This document shows, one piece after another, positions 27,434 through 37,030 of a DNA stretch of 64,000 bases. This DNA is from a bacterium (GTDB lineage: Bacteria > Hinthialibacterota > Hinthialibacteria > H5-UNCL2), in contig JABTUV010000004.1 in NCBI GenBank assembly GCA_015075175.1, positions 186,001 through 250,000 of the forward strand, written 5' to 3'. The position numbers and the translations under genes are program-made. The number at the start of each line of letters is the position of its first letter. Position 1 is the stretch's first letter. A model generated the notes under the pieces. It did no database searches. It saw only the letters and a program-made list of their open reading frames with translations, and was not told the origin of the DNA.

Positions 27434-30400
27434 ATGCCCGGAACCAGGCCCGGCGCCCTGTGGGGGGTCGTGTTGTGCCTGTGCTTCGGCGCCGGGCCGG
27501 TCGCCGCGGGTTTCCCGCCCGGCGCCGGCGACCTTTACCAGGAGAACTTCAATTCCGGCCGCGCCGACTTCTGGTCCAATCCGGGCGACGCCTGGCGGGT
27601 CGTGGGCGGCGAACTGCGCCGCACCGATCTTACTCAGATACCGTTCCCCCGCGCCGTGTACGTCGGCCCCGGCGCAACCGACTGGACCCACTACCTCTTC
27701 GAGTGCGATTTCCGCATCCTCAGCGCGACCCGCGGCAATAACGAGGTCGGTTTTTATTTTCGCTTCCGGAATGACAACAACTATTACAAGCTGTATTTCG
27801 AGTGCATCAACGGCGGCTGCGCCCCGCGCGCGCAACTGATTCGCGTCGTCGGCGGGAGCGTGACCTATTTATTGGCCGATCTGGAGTGGGCGTTGGGGCA
27901 CGGCGTCCATCGCGTGGCCGTGGCGATTGCGGGCGCGCGGCTGGACGTGTTTATCGACGGGCTGCCCATCTATAACGGCACGGACGGCGGTCTGACCGCC
28001 GGCACGATCGGGGTCGTGGCCGACAAGATCGACGCAGCCTTCGACAACGTGCGCGTCTCGTCGCTTGTGCCCGGCCCGGAACCGCCGCCGCGTCCCGTGG
28101 TGGACGGCCTGGACCCCTACGAAGGCTCATTTCACCAGCTGATGACCGTCCACGGCGCGGGCTTCGGCCTCTCGCGTGAGACGGCGGAGGGCTGGGTGCT
28201 TTTCGGCAGCGTGCCCGCGCTGGTGGTCTCGTGGAGACCGAATTCGATCGTGTGCCGCGCGCCGGAGGTCGAGAGCGCGGCTGTGCGCGTGGTCGCCTTC
28301 GACCAGATCAGCGTGGGCGACGCGCATCGCTTTCGCATCCTGCCCCCCAGCGTGCTTTCCGCCGAGCCTTCCCCCGCCAGCGTGGGCGACGTGGTGGTCC
28401 TGCAGGGAGAGCACTTCGGCTTTGCCCCCGGCCAGTTTGGCCGCGTGCGCGCCAACGGCCTTCCCGCCGTCATCGTCTCCTGGCAGGACGATGAGGTGCG
28501 TTTTGTCATGCCCGACGTCTCCGGCGACCACGCCACCCTCAAGTTGAACACCGTGGCCGGGGAGGACACGGCCCACGTGACGATATTGCAGCCGATTTAC
28601 ATCACCTGCGAGGTCGCGCCGCCGCGGATCACTCTCGGGGAGGGTCTGACCTTTTCGGGGAGCGTGACGACTCGCGGGGAGGCGCCGCTGGCGGCGCGGA
28701 CCGTGCTCTTGGGACTGGTCTCGCCACGCGGCGAGATGCGCACGGTGGGCGCGACCATGACCGGCTTTGACGGCGGCTACCAGGACACCCATGCCGTCTC
28801 CGCCCAGGAGCTGCCGTATCCCATCTCCGAACCGGGCGTCTGGCAGGCGGCGGCCTTCACGCCGGAGGACGGTCGCTACCGCGCGGCGTCCGTTCTGTCA
28901 CCGTCGTTCATGGTCGATGCGATCGCCTGCCGGCTGGTCCTGGAGACCTCGCCCGCCCGCGTGGTGCACAACGGGCGCGCGGTCGAGTTTGCCGGCCGCC
29001 TGATGCTTACGCCCAACACGCCCGCGGCCCTGACCTTCGTGGAAGGCGCGACCGTCGCCGTGACGGCCCTCGCTCCCGGCGGACAGATACGTGCCTGGGA
29101 AGCGGAAGTCTCCGGCGGTACGTTCATGTGCGCGCCCATGCTCTTGGACCAGCTGGGGCCGTGGCGCCTGTCCGCCCGCTTTCACGGCAACCGCGGCGTC
29201 CTGCCCAGCGCGACGGCCGAGCTCGCGGTGCAGGCGGTCGCCGAATTGGGTTACGCCATCGTGGTCGCGGGACGCGTTCCCTCCGGCGAGGGCCTGGAAG
29301 AACACGCCCGCACGACCGACAACGTGGTGTCCCGGCTTCTGGCAAGTAACTTCGCGCCCGAGAATATTCTTTACCTCAATGGCAAGGGCAAGAACCCCGG
29401 CGGCGTTGCGCAGGCTACGGTAAGTAAAGCGGCGGTGGAACAGGCCATCACCGGTTGGGCGGCGGAGCTGATGGCTCAGGCGCCCGCGCCGCTCTTTCTC
29501 GTCTGGGTCAACCACGGCGACGTGGTCGATGGCACGGGCCGCTTTCACGTCGGCGACCAGTTGGGGCAGGGAGCGGACGGCTATGTCACGCCGGCGGAAT
29601 TGGACGGCTGGCTGGACGGCCTGGAGGCGGAGCTGGCAGCGCGCAATCCGGCCCAGACGGCGGGACTGCCCATCGTATTCGTGTACGGCGCGTGCCACTC
29701 GGGCAGCTTCCTTCCCACCCTATCCGAGCCGGGCAAGCGCCGCATCCTCCTGGCCAGCAGCGACGCTTACGAAGTCTCCTACCGCGGTCCGGCCGACCGC
29801 CTGCCGCGCGACGGCGATTACTTCATCACGCGCTTCTTCGAGTTCGCCGGTGATGGGCACACACTATTGGACAGCTTCCGCATGGCCTCCGAAGAAGTGC
29901 GGCAGTACACCCGCAATCGCGACGGCCGGCCCGTCAACGGACGCGGGCAGAACCGCTACTCGGACGGCTCCGACCAGCATCCGCAGCTGGACGACAACGG
30001 AGACGGCGTCAGCGAGGCGATTCCGCTGGCGCATGACGGCGACTGGGCCGCCCGCCTGCGCCTTTCCGGCCTCTCCCCCGCCGACGCCTCCGACCGTCTG
30101 GCGATTACGTTGCACGCGACCGACTACTTCCTGGCGCCCGGCGGTCCCGACCCCTTGTTGTGGGTCACGGTTTCCGACCTTTCCAGATTGAGGCAGGCCT
30201 GGATCGAAATCCGACTGCCGGGAGCGGCGCCGCCCCCGGCTGCGCTATCCGAGTCCTTTCAACGCGTCGAGGCCATGCCGCGATTCCTGGCCGAGGGCGA
30301 ACTCGGCGCCAGCCTGTGGTGGATGCACTACGAACGCGAGGACTTCCCCGGTTTCACCGAGCCGGGTGAATACCAGGTTTACTACTTCGTCGAGGACGTT

Positions 30401-31213
30401 TCGGGTCGGCTGGCCCCCGTGCGCAGTTCCCGCGTCTTTCGCAATCGAACGGGGAATCTGCCGCCCGAGCCTTTTTCGCTGGTCAAACCGGCGGACAACG
30501 CCGTGGTGGACGTCTTCCCTTGCTTTGAGTGGCAGGACGCCGGCGATCCGGACGGTGACCCGGTTTCCTACGTCATCCTCCTGTCCGAGTCGGCGCAGTT
30601 TCCTTATGGCACCATGGTCGTCGAGACGGGCGGCGAACCGCTGCTTTTCGCGGGTCGGAAGCTGCCGCTGGCGGACGGCCGCGCCTACTACTGGAAAGTG
30701 ATCGCACGCGACGCCTATGGCGCCACACGCGAGAGCCGGCAGGTGTTCCGACTGCGGACCGACACCGTCAACGATGTCTTCGGCTCGCTGCTCGTGCGCA
30801 TCTACGACGGTTCCACCGGCGGGCGGGTCCCCAACGCCTCGGTCCGGGTGCAGCCGGAGGCGCCGCTGTGGCCGTCCTCGACGGGTTCTTTCGTGGGCCT
30901 GGGCCTGCCCATCGACAGCGACTACTGGTTGACGGTCGAGGCGGCCGGATACCGGCGTCCCGAGCCGCGGCGGGTGGTCATTCGAACCCCCGACCAGCCT
31001 GCGGTGGCCGACTATTACCTCTACCGGCCGGGCGACGTGGACGAGGATGGGCGCATGGGGCCGGAAGACCTCTTGTCCTTCTCCCAGCAGTGGCAACGGC
31101 GGCCCGGCGGAACCGCCGACCTCAATCAGGACGGCATCTGCGACGAGGCGGACCTGCTGCTCTGGTTCGTGGACGCGGAACGAATACGCAACGAACCCGG
31201 CGCGAAGAAATAG
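27434..31213 (+). CDS. Secreted multidomain C13-type (caspase-fold) cysteine protease with a dockerin
   Basis: 1,259 residues from ATG 27434; signal peptide LWGVVLCLCFGAGPVAAG. Order: LamG/jelly-roll-like domain (25-215), two IPT/TIG domains (220-385, each with a GxGFG or GEHFG turn), Ig-like domains (390-590), peptidase domain (about 600-850), fibronectin-like domain (NLPPEPFSLVKPADN onward), carboxypeptidase-regulatory-like domain, and a type I dockerin at 1195-1255 with two Ca-binding loops (GDVDEDGRMGPEDLLSF; DLNQDGICDEADLLLWF). The peptidase has the clan CD pair: His694 in LVWVNHGD and Cys754 in VYGACHSGSF, like legumain-type C13 enzymes. It probably cleaves proteins outside the cell or at its surface. 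No cohesin gene lies in the window. Confidence 0.85.
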   Translation: MPGTRPGALWGVVLCLCFGAGPVAAGFPPGAGDLYQENFNSGRADFWSNPGDAWRVVGGELRRTDLTQIPFPRAVYVGPGATDWTHYLFECDFRILSATRGNNEVGFYFRFRNDNNYYKLYFECINGGCAPRAQLIRVVGGSVTYLLADLEWALGHGVHRVAVAIAGARLDVFIDGLPIYNGTDGGLTAGTIGVVADKIDAAFDNVRVSSLVPGPEPPPRPVVDGLDPYEGSFHQLMTVHGAGFGLSRETAEGWVLFGSVPALVVSWRPNSIVCRAPEVESAAVRVVAFDQISVGDAHRFRILPPSVLSAEPSPASVGDVVVLQGEHFGFAPGQFGRVRANGLPAVIVSWQDDEVRFVMPDVSGDHATLKLNTVAGEDTAHVTILQPIYITCEVAPPRITLGEGLTFSGSVTTRGEAPLAARTVLLGLVSPRGEMRTVGATMTGFDGGYQDTHAVSAQELPYPISEPGVWQAAAFTPEDGRYRAASVLSPSFMVDAIACRLVLETSPARVVHNGRAVEFAGRLMLTPNTPAALTFVEGATVAVTALAPGGQIRAWEAEVSGGTFMCAPMLLDQLGPWRLSARFHGNRGVLPSATAELAVQAVAELGYAIVVAGRVPSGEGLEEHARTTDNVVSRLLASNFAPENILYLNGKGKNPGGVAQATVSKAAVEQAITGWAAELMAQAPAPLFLVWVNHGDVVDGTGRFHVGDQLGQGADGYVTPAELDGWLDGLEAELAARNPAQTAGLPIVFVYGACHSGSFLPTLSEPGKRRILLASSDAYEVSYRGPADRLPRDGDYFITRFFEFAGDGHTLLDSFRMASEEVRQYTRNRDGRPVNGRGQNRYSDGSDQHPQLDDNGDGVSEAIPLAHDGDWAARLRLSGLSPADASDRLAITLHATDYFLAPGGPDPLLWVTVSDLSRLRQAWIEIRLPGAAPPPAALSESFQRVEAMPRFLAEGELGASLWWMHYEREDFPGFTEPGEYQVYYFVEDVSGRLAPVRSSRVFRNRTGNLPPEPFSLVKPADNAVVDVFPCFEWQDAGDPDGDPVSYVILLSESAQFPYGTMVVETGGEPLLFAGRKLPLADGRAYYWKVIARDAYGATRESRQVFRLRTDTVNDVFGSLLVRIYDGSTGGRVPNASVRVQPEAPLWPSSTGSFVGLGLPIDSDYWLTVEAAGYRRPEPRRVVIRTPDQPAVADYYLYRPGDVDEDGRMGPEDLLSFSQQWQRRPGGTADLNQDGICDEADLLLWFVDAERIRNEPGAKK

Positions 31214-31312
31214 ATGGGAATAGGAAATTTCGGGAAGGAAATGGCTTTTGTTCGAAAGTATAACGTGACGGGGACACAAGCAGCGTCGCGTCGGATTCGG
31301 AGTAGGATAATC

Positions 31313-33490
31313 ATGGCAGGTGTTGAGGACGTGGGGCGCGAAGATTCTGCGACTCATTCGCAGCTCGTCAGGTACGGCGGTGTCTTGGCCGTTCTCCTGG
31401 CATCGTGGGCATCGCTCACGCCAGCGCGAGGCGAAGTTTACACGCAGCCCAATCTGGAGTGGGAAACCGTCATGGTTCCCGACCAGGAGTGGGAATACGG
31501 CCGGGTCGGCGCGTCGTACATCCTCTTTGAGGACGGCCGGTTTCGCATCTGGTACACGACGGGCAATTCCCAGCCCATCACCATCGGCAGCGCCTGGGGG
31601 GGCATCGGCTACGCGGAGAGCCTGGACGGCAGGACCTGGTTCGGCAAGCGTTTCCTGGTCAAGGCGACCGACGACGGCGGAACCAGCTACGGCATGATCT
31701 ATCCGGTCGTGATGAAGGCGAGCGACACGTACTTTCTCTATTGCGCCAACTACTACAAGCTCTACCAAGGCGACTACTGGACGTACCTGACGGTCCGCGC
31801 CAGTACCGACGGGTACTCGTTCGGACCGCCTACCCAGATTACGACGCCGTCCGACCATGAGCCGTGGGAGGACATGTATTACACGCCGAGGGGGGTATTT
31901 TTCGACCCGCTCACGGCGGGATACCGGTTCTTTTACGAGGCGCGCTATCGCCGCGCGCCGGACACGCCGCGCTACTACCTGGCTTCGATGGTGAGTGCGG
32001 ACGCCGTACACTGGTCGACGAGGACCCGGTCCCTGGGAGAGGAAGGGACGTTCATTCATCCCGACCGACAGATGGTGGTCTACCAGGAAGGTGATCTGTA
32101 TCGAGTGCTCTATGCGGGGACGGACGGGCGCATCCGTCGCGCCGTCAGCGTGGACGGCCTGCAATGGGAGGGCATCGTGAACGGCTGGACGGATGGCGCG
32201 CCGCTGCTCAGCGCACTTGCCGATCCGCCGCCGGACTTGCACCAACCTCAATATGTCAAGGCGCCTGGTGGAGCGGAGTACATCTATTTCTGGTACTCGC
32301 CGGATGGGGAGACGCCGCCGGGGGACGGCGGCCCGCTGACCCACATCGGGCGGGTCATGCTGCGGCCTCCGCTCGACCTCTCGGTGACGGCGCACATCTC
32401 GCCTCCCGAGCCGCGCACGCTGGACGACCTTGTCTGCGTCGTGGACATCGATCCTCCCACCGCCGCGGCCGATCTCTCCATCCTGTATCGCTGGTGGAAA
32501 AACGACCAGGAACTCACTGACCCCGCCGTGGTCGCCGGCGTTCCCTACGCGGTCACCCGCTCGGTCCTTCCGCACGAGATTACGTCCCGCGGCGAGAGCT
32601 ATTATTGCTTCGCCCGCATCACCGACGGGACGTCCTACCTGGACCGGCGCACCAGTACCGTCAACATCCGCAACTCCCCGCCGACCGCGCCGATCGTGAC
32701 CATCGTGCCCGTCAATCCCCAGCCGTGGGACGGATTGGGAGCGGAGTTCGTGGAGTACAGCATCGACCCCGATGGCGATCCGATCAGCTATGAAATCCGC
32801 TGGTATCGTTCGCAGGACGGCGGGCAGACGTTTGTGTATCGCATCGAGGTCTCCGGCGTGGTCCCGGAGGGCAGCTGGGTTCCGCCGGCGTTCCTGCGCG
32901 AGGGGGACATCTGGCGGGTCGAGGCGATTCCGTTCGAGCTGGCGTCCGCCAAGGCGTCGGGCGGCGTGGCGGCGGCGCGGATCGACGGCGACAAGGGCTG
33001 GGACCAGGCCTATGTGGGCGCCAACTATCGCCCCACGGTCGTGGTGCAAGCGCCCGGTCCGGGCAATCTGTGGGCGACGCCGTCGGTGCGAATTGGGTGG
33101 CGTGCCGGGGATCCGGACGGCGGCCCGCTGCGCGTGGACCTTTACTACGACGCGGACGCCTATCCCGGCGGCGAGGTTCTCCTGCAGTCCGGCCTGCCGG
33201 GTACGGGCGTCCTGGAGTGGACGCCGCCGCGCGGCCACGTGGGCGTCCCGTCCCTGGACCTGACCGCCGACGGCAGGCTCCTTTTTGACGATCTCTTCCA
33301 GTTGGCGCTCGCGTGGGGCGTTCCGCTGCGCGGCGGCGCCGCTTATCGCATCTTCGCCCGCGTCTGGGACGACAAGAACGCGGTCGGCACCGACTACAGC
33401 GACGGTTTGGTAATCGTGAGTGAAAAGATCCCGCCCGATGGCGGCGGACTGCTCGAATTGATCGAGAATTGGCGGACTCCGGCCCATTAG
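31313..33490 (+). CDS. Secreted five-bladed beta-propeller-like protein with Ig-like domains
   Basis: 725 residues from ATG 31313, after GGAGTAGGAT. A hydrophobic segment VLAVLLASWASLTPARG serves as signal sequence behind a 30-residue polar start. The first 370 residues repeat the pattern seen in GH43/GH32-like five-bladed propellers (RIWYTTGNSQ, GIGYAESLDGRTW, YRFFYEARYRR, YRVLYAGTDGRIRRAVSVDG), but I see no clear catalytic triad. The remainder consists of Ig or fibronectin-like modules with DPDGDPISYEIRWYRS and DPDGGPLRVDLYYDAD. One loop, DLTADGRLLFDDLFQLALAW, resembles half a dockerin. It follows the C13 protease gene by 100 bases and was probably transcribed with it. Substrate unknown. 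Confidence 0.7.
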   Translation: MAGVEDVGREDSATHSQLVRYGGVLAVLLASWASLTPARGEVYTQPNLEWETVMVPDQEWEYGRVGASYILFEDGRFRIWYTTGNSQPITIGSAWGGIGYAESLDGRTWFGKRFLVKATDDGGTSYGMIYPVVMKASDTYFLYCANYYKLYQGDYWTYLTVRASTDGYSFGPPTQITTPSDHEPWEDMYYTPRGVFFDPLTAGYRFFYEARYRRAPDTPRYYLASMVSADAVHWSTRTRSLGEEGTFIHPDRQMVVYQEGDLYRVLYAGTDGRIRRAVSVDGLQWEGIVNGWTDGAPLLSALADPPPDLHQPQYVKAPGGAEYIYFWYSPDGETPPGDGGPLTHIGRVMLRPPLDLSVTAHISPPEPRTLDDLVCVVDIDPPTAAADLSILYRWWKNDQELTDPAVVAGVPYAVTRSVLPHEITSRGESYYCFARITDGTSYLDRRTSTVNIRNSPPTAPIVTIVPVNPQPWDGLGAEFVEYSIDPDGDPISYEIRWYRSQDGGQTFVYRIEVSGVVPEGSWVPPAFLREGDIWRVEAIPFELASAKASGGVAAARIDGDKGWDQAYVGANYRPTVVVQAPGPGNLWATPSVRIGWRAGDPDGGPLRVDLYYDADAYPGGEVLLQSGLPGTGVLEWTPPRGHVGVPSLDLTADGRLLFDDLFQLALAWGVPLRGGAAYRIFARVWDDKNAVGTDYSDGLVIVSEKIPPDGGGLLELIENWRTPAH

Positions 33491-33595
33491 CTGGGTAGAG
33501 ACGGCAGGAGCTGTGTTGTGTTGCGGCAGGGGCGCATGAAGGTGTGACGATGCACTGAGTCAGTGTTCTTTTTCGAGTGTTGCGCCCAAAATGAC

Positions 33596-33624
33596 GGCTC
33601 CCCGGCAGGGGGAGCCTTTTTTTT
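33596..33624 (+). terminator. Rho-independent terminator after the secreted-protein genes
   Basis: GGCTCCC (33596-33602) pairs with GGGAGCC (33610-33616) and is followed by eight T residues. It lies about 105 bases after the propeller gene stop and closes the rightward unit. Confidence 0.9.
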
Positions 33625-33760
33625 CGTAACGCCGGCGTCCCGCCGGCTTGCGTGGGTGGCGTCCCGCCCCCACGTTTCGCCGTTTGGTTGTCCATGCAAG
33701 CCGAAGCGTGCGGGCAGGATGCCCACACGCGAGCCGGCGAGACGCCGGCGCTACGATCGC
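33625..33760. repeat. Long intergenic inverted repeat
   Basis: GTAACGCCGGCGTCCCGCCG near the left end pairs with CGGCGAGACGCCGGCGCTAC near the right end, and inner segments (GCCCCCACG, CGTGCGGGC) also pair. It fills the gap between the terminator and the leader of the Tat-exported oxidoreductase gene. Confidence 0.7.
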
Positions 33761-33886
33761 GCAACAGCCTTTGACAGCGCGCGCATCATGTCCTACTCTC
33801 TCGCAGTCGGGGGAAATGTCTCCAGGGGCGGACTGTCCCCGGCCGTCCGCGATACCCACTGGCGAAGAGTTCCCGTTCAGGAGGAG

Positions 33887-35344
33887 ATGGTGAAGTCGTT
33901 ATCCCGTCGCAATTTTCTGGCCGCGAGCGTCCTGTCAGGAGCGGCGCTGGCGGTCAAGGCCCATGCACAGGCGCCGCACGCGCGCGTGCGCGGCGCCAAC
34001 GAGGACATCCGCATCGCCGTCATCGGCGTCGGCGGCAAGGGTACGGATCACGCCAAGTCCTTCCCCAAACTCCCCGGCGTCCGCCTGGTCGCCGTCTGCG
34101 ACGCCGACCGGAAGCACACCGACCGCATCGTCGAGTATTTCAAAAAGGAGAATCAGTCCGTCAAGGCGTACACCGACCTGCGGCGCGTTCTGGACGACCC
34201 CGAGATCGACGCGATTACGACCGCAACCCCTAACCATTGGCACGCGCTCATCGGCGTGTGGGCCTGCCAGGCGGGCAAGCACGCCTTCATCGAAAAGCCG
34301 GTCTCGCACAACATCTGGGAGGGGCGTCAACTCGTGGCCGCGGCGCGCAAGTACCGTCGCGTCGTGGCCGCGGGCACGCACAACCGCTCGTCCCAGGGGC
34401 TGCGCGCCGCCCTCCAGTATCTGCGGGAGGGCAACCTGGGCAAGATCAAGCTGGCGCGTGGATTCTGCTACAAGCGCCGTCCCAGCATCGGCAAGGTCGC
34501 CGGCCCCCAGCCTATTCCCGACAGCGTGGATTACAACCTCTGGTGCGGGCCGGCACCCATGGAACCGCTCACGCGCACCGGCTTTCGCACTACGACTGGC
34601 ATTAGTGGCCGCCGACCGGGCAGGGACATCGGCAACCAGGGCATTCACGAGATGGACATGTGCCGTTGGGCGCTGGGCGAAAAGGGACTGGCGCCGCGGG
34701 TGTTCAGCATCGGCGGGCGCTTCGGCTACGACGACGACGGCGACCCCCCAACACGCAGATCGCCACGGCTACCATCCGGCTCGCTGATCTTCGAGGTGCG
34801 GGGCCTGCCGCGCTCTTCGGGCGGGGACGCGATGGATGCCTACCGCGGCGTGCGCATCGGCATCGTGATCGAGTGCGAGGGCGGCTATTTCGCCGGCGGC
34901 GGGGAGGCGGCTGGATTTACGACAACGACGGGCAGCGCGTCCGGCAGTTCACCGCCGACGGCGGCGGCGGCCACTACGCCAACTTCATCAACGCCGTCCG
35001 GAGCGGTAAGCGCGAGGAACTCTCCGCCGAGATCGAGGAGGGACATCTCTCCAGCGCCCTCTGCCACATTGGCCAACATCTCTTATCGACTGGGACGGCA
35101 TTGTCCCAGCCGGGAAGTGGCCGAAAGCGTCAAGGAGGGTGCGGTGGCCGAAGCCTATGAGCGTTTTCTGGCCCATCTGGAGGCCAATGGCGTGGATCCG
35201 GCCAAAGTCAGTGTTCGGCTGGGGACATGGCTGAGTCTGGACACGCGGCGCGAGCGGTTCCAGGACTGCCCCTGGGCGATGGAGGCCAACGCCATGCTCT
35301 CGCGCGTGTATCGCCCGCCGTTTGTCGTTCCCGAGGCGGTGTAG
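33887..35344 (+). CDS. Tat-exported Gfo/Idh/MocA oxidoreductase with several frameshifts
   Basis: Starts at ATG 33887 (or GTG 33890) next to AGGAGGAG. Residues 4-30 are a twin-arginine signal, SRRNFLAASVLSGAALA, ending AHA. The Rossmann domain IRIAVIGVGGKGTDHAKSF and EKPVSHNIWEGRQLV identify the family; WCGPAPMEPLTR and IGNQGIHEMDMCRW are typical of secreted Planctomycete-type members. One frame is open throughout, yet the conserved text changes frame around 34580-34625 (HYDWH is in another frame and is followed by TAG), 34750, 34790, 34910 and 35075, returning each time. The encoded protein as written would be scrambled in its middle. The PmoA-like gene follows after 10 bases. Confidence 0.75.
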   Translation: MVKSLSRRNFLAASVLSGAALAVKAHAQAPHARVRGANEDIRIAVIGVGGKGTDHAKSFPKLPGVRLVAVCDADRKHTDRIVEYFKKENQSVKAYTDLRRVLDDPEIDAITTATPNHWHALIGVWACQAGKHAFIEKPVSHNIWEGRQLVAAARKYRRVVAAGTHNRSSQGLRAALQYLREGNLGKIKLARGFCYKRRPSIGKVAGPQPIPDSVDYNLWCGPAPMEPLTRTGFRTTTGISGRRPGRDIGNQGIHEMDMCRWALGEKGLAPRVFSIGGRFGYDDDGDPPTRRSPRLPSGSLIFEVRGLPRSSGGDAMDAYRGVRIGIVIECEGGYFAGGGEAAGFTTTTGSASGSSPPTAAAATTPTSSTPSGAVSARNSPPRSRRDISPAPSATLANISYRLGRHCPSREVAESVKEGAVAEAYERFLAHLEANGVDPAKVSVRLGTWLSLDTRRERFQDCPWAMEANAMLSRVYRPPFVVPEAV

Positions 35345-35354
35345 GAGCGGCCGG

Positions 35355-36296
35355 ATGCGCGGCCTCTCCCTATTGAGTCTTGGTCTCGCTCTCGTCCTAC
35401 GGGCGACGGGCGCCCCCGCCGGCGACCAGCCGTCGGTCGCGTTGACGCCGCTTCCCGGCAAGGTTCGCGTGGAAATCGGCGGCAGGCTCTTCACGGAGTA
35501 TCTTTATTCCGGTCAACCGCGGCCCGTGCTCTATCCCGTGATGGGACCCTCCGGCATCGCCATGACGCGACGCTTCCCGCTGGAGCGAGGTCCGGCGGGC
35601 GAATCCCGCGACCATTCCCACCATCGCTCCCTGTGGTTCGCTCACGGCTCGATGAACGGCGAGGACTTCTGGACCGAAGGCGGCCATTCGGGCCGGATCG
35701 TGCAGGAGGACTTTCGCATCGTCGCGCCCGACGTGCTGGAAACGAGCAACGTCTGGCGTTGTCCGCACGGCGACGGGGTCTGCCGGGATAGGCGGCGCCT
35801 CCGCTTTCAAGTCTTCCCCGAAGGCTGGCTGATCGACTGCGAGATCGTGCTCCTTGCCGCCGAGAGGGACCTCGTGCTCGGCGATACCAAGGAGGGCGGC
35901 ATGGCGATTCGCGTGGCGGACGGCTTGCGGCTCGGCTCCCAGGGCGCAGGCGGCCGAGGCGTCAACAGCGAGGGGGCGACCGGCCCGGACCTGTGGGGCA
36001 AGCGCGCCCGGTGGGTCGATTATTACGGCGAGATTGAGGGCAGGATGGTCGGCGTGGCCGTGTTCGACCATCCCGCCAGTTTCCGGCATCCCACGTGGTG
36101 GCACGCGCGGGAGTATGGACTTCTGGCCGCCAATCCCTTTGGCATGGCGGATTTCGGAGCCGGTCCCGCCCATGCGGGCGACGCGACCGTCCCCAAGGGG
36201 CAGTCGCTGCGGCTGCGTTACGGGTTCTTCTTTCACAACGGCACGCCCGAGGTGGCGCGCGTGGAGGCAGTCTATCGCCGCTGGGCGGCGCCCTGA
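35355..36296 (+). CDS. Secreted PmoA-like protein (DUF6807 family)
   Basis: 313 residues, ATG 35355 with GGAG at 35344. It has a short signal peptide, LLSLGLALVLRATGAPAG. The body matches the PmoA-like family (PF14100): PRPVLYPVMGPSGIAMTRRF, DHSHHRSLWFAHGSMNGEDF, a middle WLIDCEIVLLAAERDLVLGD, and HPASFRHPTWWHAREYGLLA with FGFFFHN-like ending. Despite the name, no methane oxidation is implied; these proteins are common in polysaccharide-degrading PVC bacteria beside Gfo/Idh genes, as here, and probably act on sugars. The exact reaction is unknown. No frameshift is seen. Confidence 0.85.
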   Translation: MRGLSLLSLGLALVLRATGAPAGDQPSVALTPLPGKVRVEIGGRLFTEYLYSGQPRPVLYPVMGPSGIAMTRRFPLERGPAGESRDHSHHRSLWFAHGSMNGEDFWTEGGHSGRIVQEDFRIVAPDVLETSNVWRCPHGDGVCRDRRRLRFQVFPEGWLIDCEIVLLAAERDLVLGDTKEGGMAIRVADGLRLGSQGAGGRGVNSEGATGPDLWGKRARWVDYYGEIEGRMVGVAVFDHPASFRHPTWWHAREYGLLAANPFGMADFGAGPAHAGDATVPKGQSLRLRYGFFFHNGTPEVARVEAVYRRWAAP

Positions 36297-36306
36297 GGGC
36301 GCGCCT

Positions 36307-36933
36307 TCACGACGACGCCCCGAGAAGCTCTTCCAGCCGTTCCAGGTCCTCCGGTTCGTTCAGGTTGCGAAAGCTGAGTCCCTGTGGATCCAGGTGCAGA
36401 CATTCCGACTCGGAGAGCATCACGACTTTCAAGAGGTAGAGGGCGCGGCGGGGTGAGCGTTCGCCCGCGGAGAGCGCGCGATGGAAGATTTCGCCCACAC
36501 GCGCGCGATAGGCCGCGACCAGGGGTTGCGGGCGGCCGTCCCATTCCGCCACGCAGGCGTCCATGTCCGCGGCAAGCCCCTCCTGTAACTTGGCGAGGAG
36601 CGCAGGAACCAGGCAGGGCGTGTCGCAGGCGACCACGAGGGCGGCGGGATGGCGGCAGGCGGAGAGACCGGCGACCATGCCGCGAAGAGGGCTGGCCTCC
36701 ATTCCGGGGTCGTCTCTGACCACGCGATCCACCGGCCAGCCGTCCGTGGCCTGCTCGTCGCGCGCCACCGCGACGACTTCGCGACAGCACTGGCGAAGGC
36801 GGGCGGCGACGTGCGACAAGAGCGAGGCTCCCCGCCAGACCACGTCCGCCTTGGCGGCGCCGAATCGCGTCGAGCTCCCGCCGGCGAGAATAATGCCCGT
36901 GAATCGCAACGGCTTGGGTTGGGCGGCAAGCAT
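36307..36933 (-). CDS. mobA: Molybdenum cofactor guanylyltransferase
   Basis: 208 residues. The nucleotidyltransferase loop IILAGGSSTRFGAAKA is at residues 13-28, followed by RDDPGMEASPLRGMVAGL and the metal-binding VVACDTPCLVP. The product transfers GMP to molybdopterin to give the guanine dinucleotide cofactor for DMSO-reductase-type enzymes. A second cofactor gene, moeA, lies at 57581; no molybdoenzyme gene is in the window. It points away from the PmoA-like gene and is separated by about 100 bases from the next leftward unit, so it may be the last gene of that unit or separate. Confidence 0.87.
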   Translation of the reverse strand: MLAAQPKPLRFTGIILAGGSSTRFGAAKADVVWRGASLLSHVAARLRQCCREVVAVARDEQATDGWPVDRVVRDDPGMEASPLRGMVAGLSACRHPAALVVACDTPCLVPALLAKLQEGLAADMDACVAEWDGRPQPLVAAYRARVGEIFHRALSAGERSPRRALYLLKVVMLSESECLHLDPQGLSFRNLNEPEDLERLEELLGASS

Positions 36934-37030
36934 CGGGTTGCCTCCGAAGAGACGCGTCGGCTTCTGATCTCGGACGTCTCAGGATAGCGCCGGAGGTCTC
37001 TTTGCGCCAGCAATTTCCCGGCGTCGCGTC

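Noticed and set aside
30245-33487. Open frame of 1,080 codons on the minus strand
   Set aside because: It is antisense to two well-supported secreted proteins, composition-driven, with no domain and a start in the middle of a gene.
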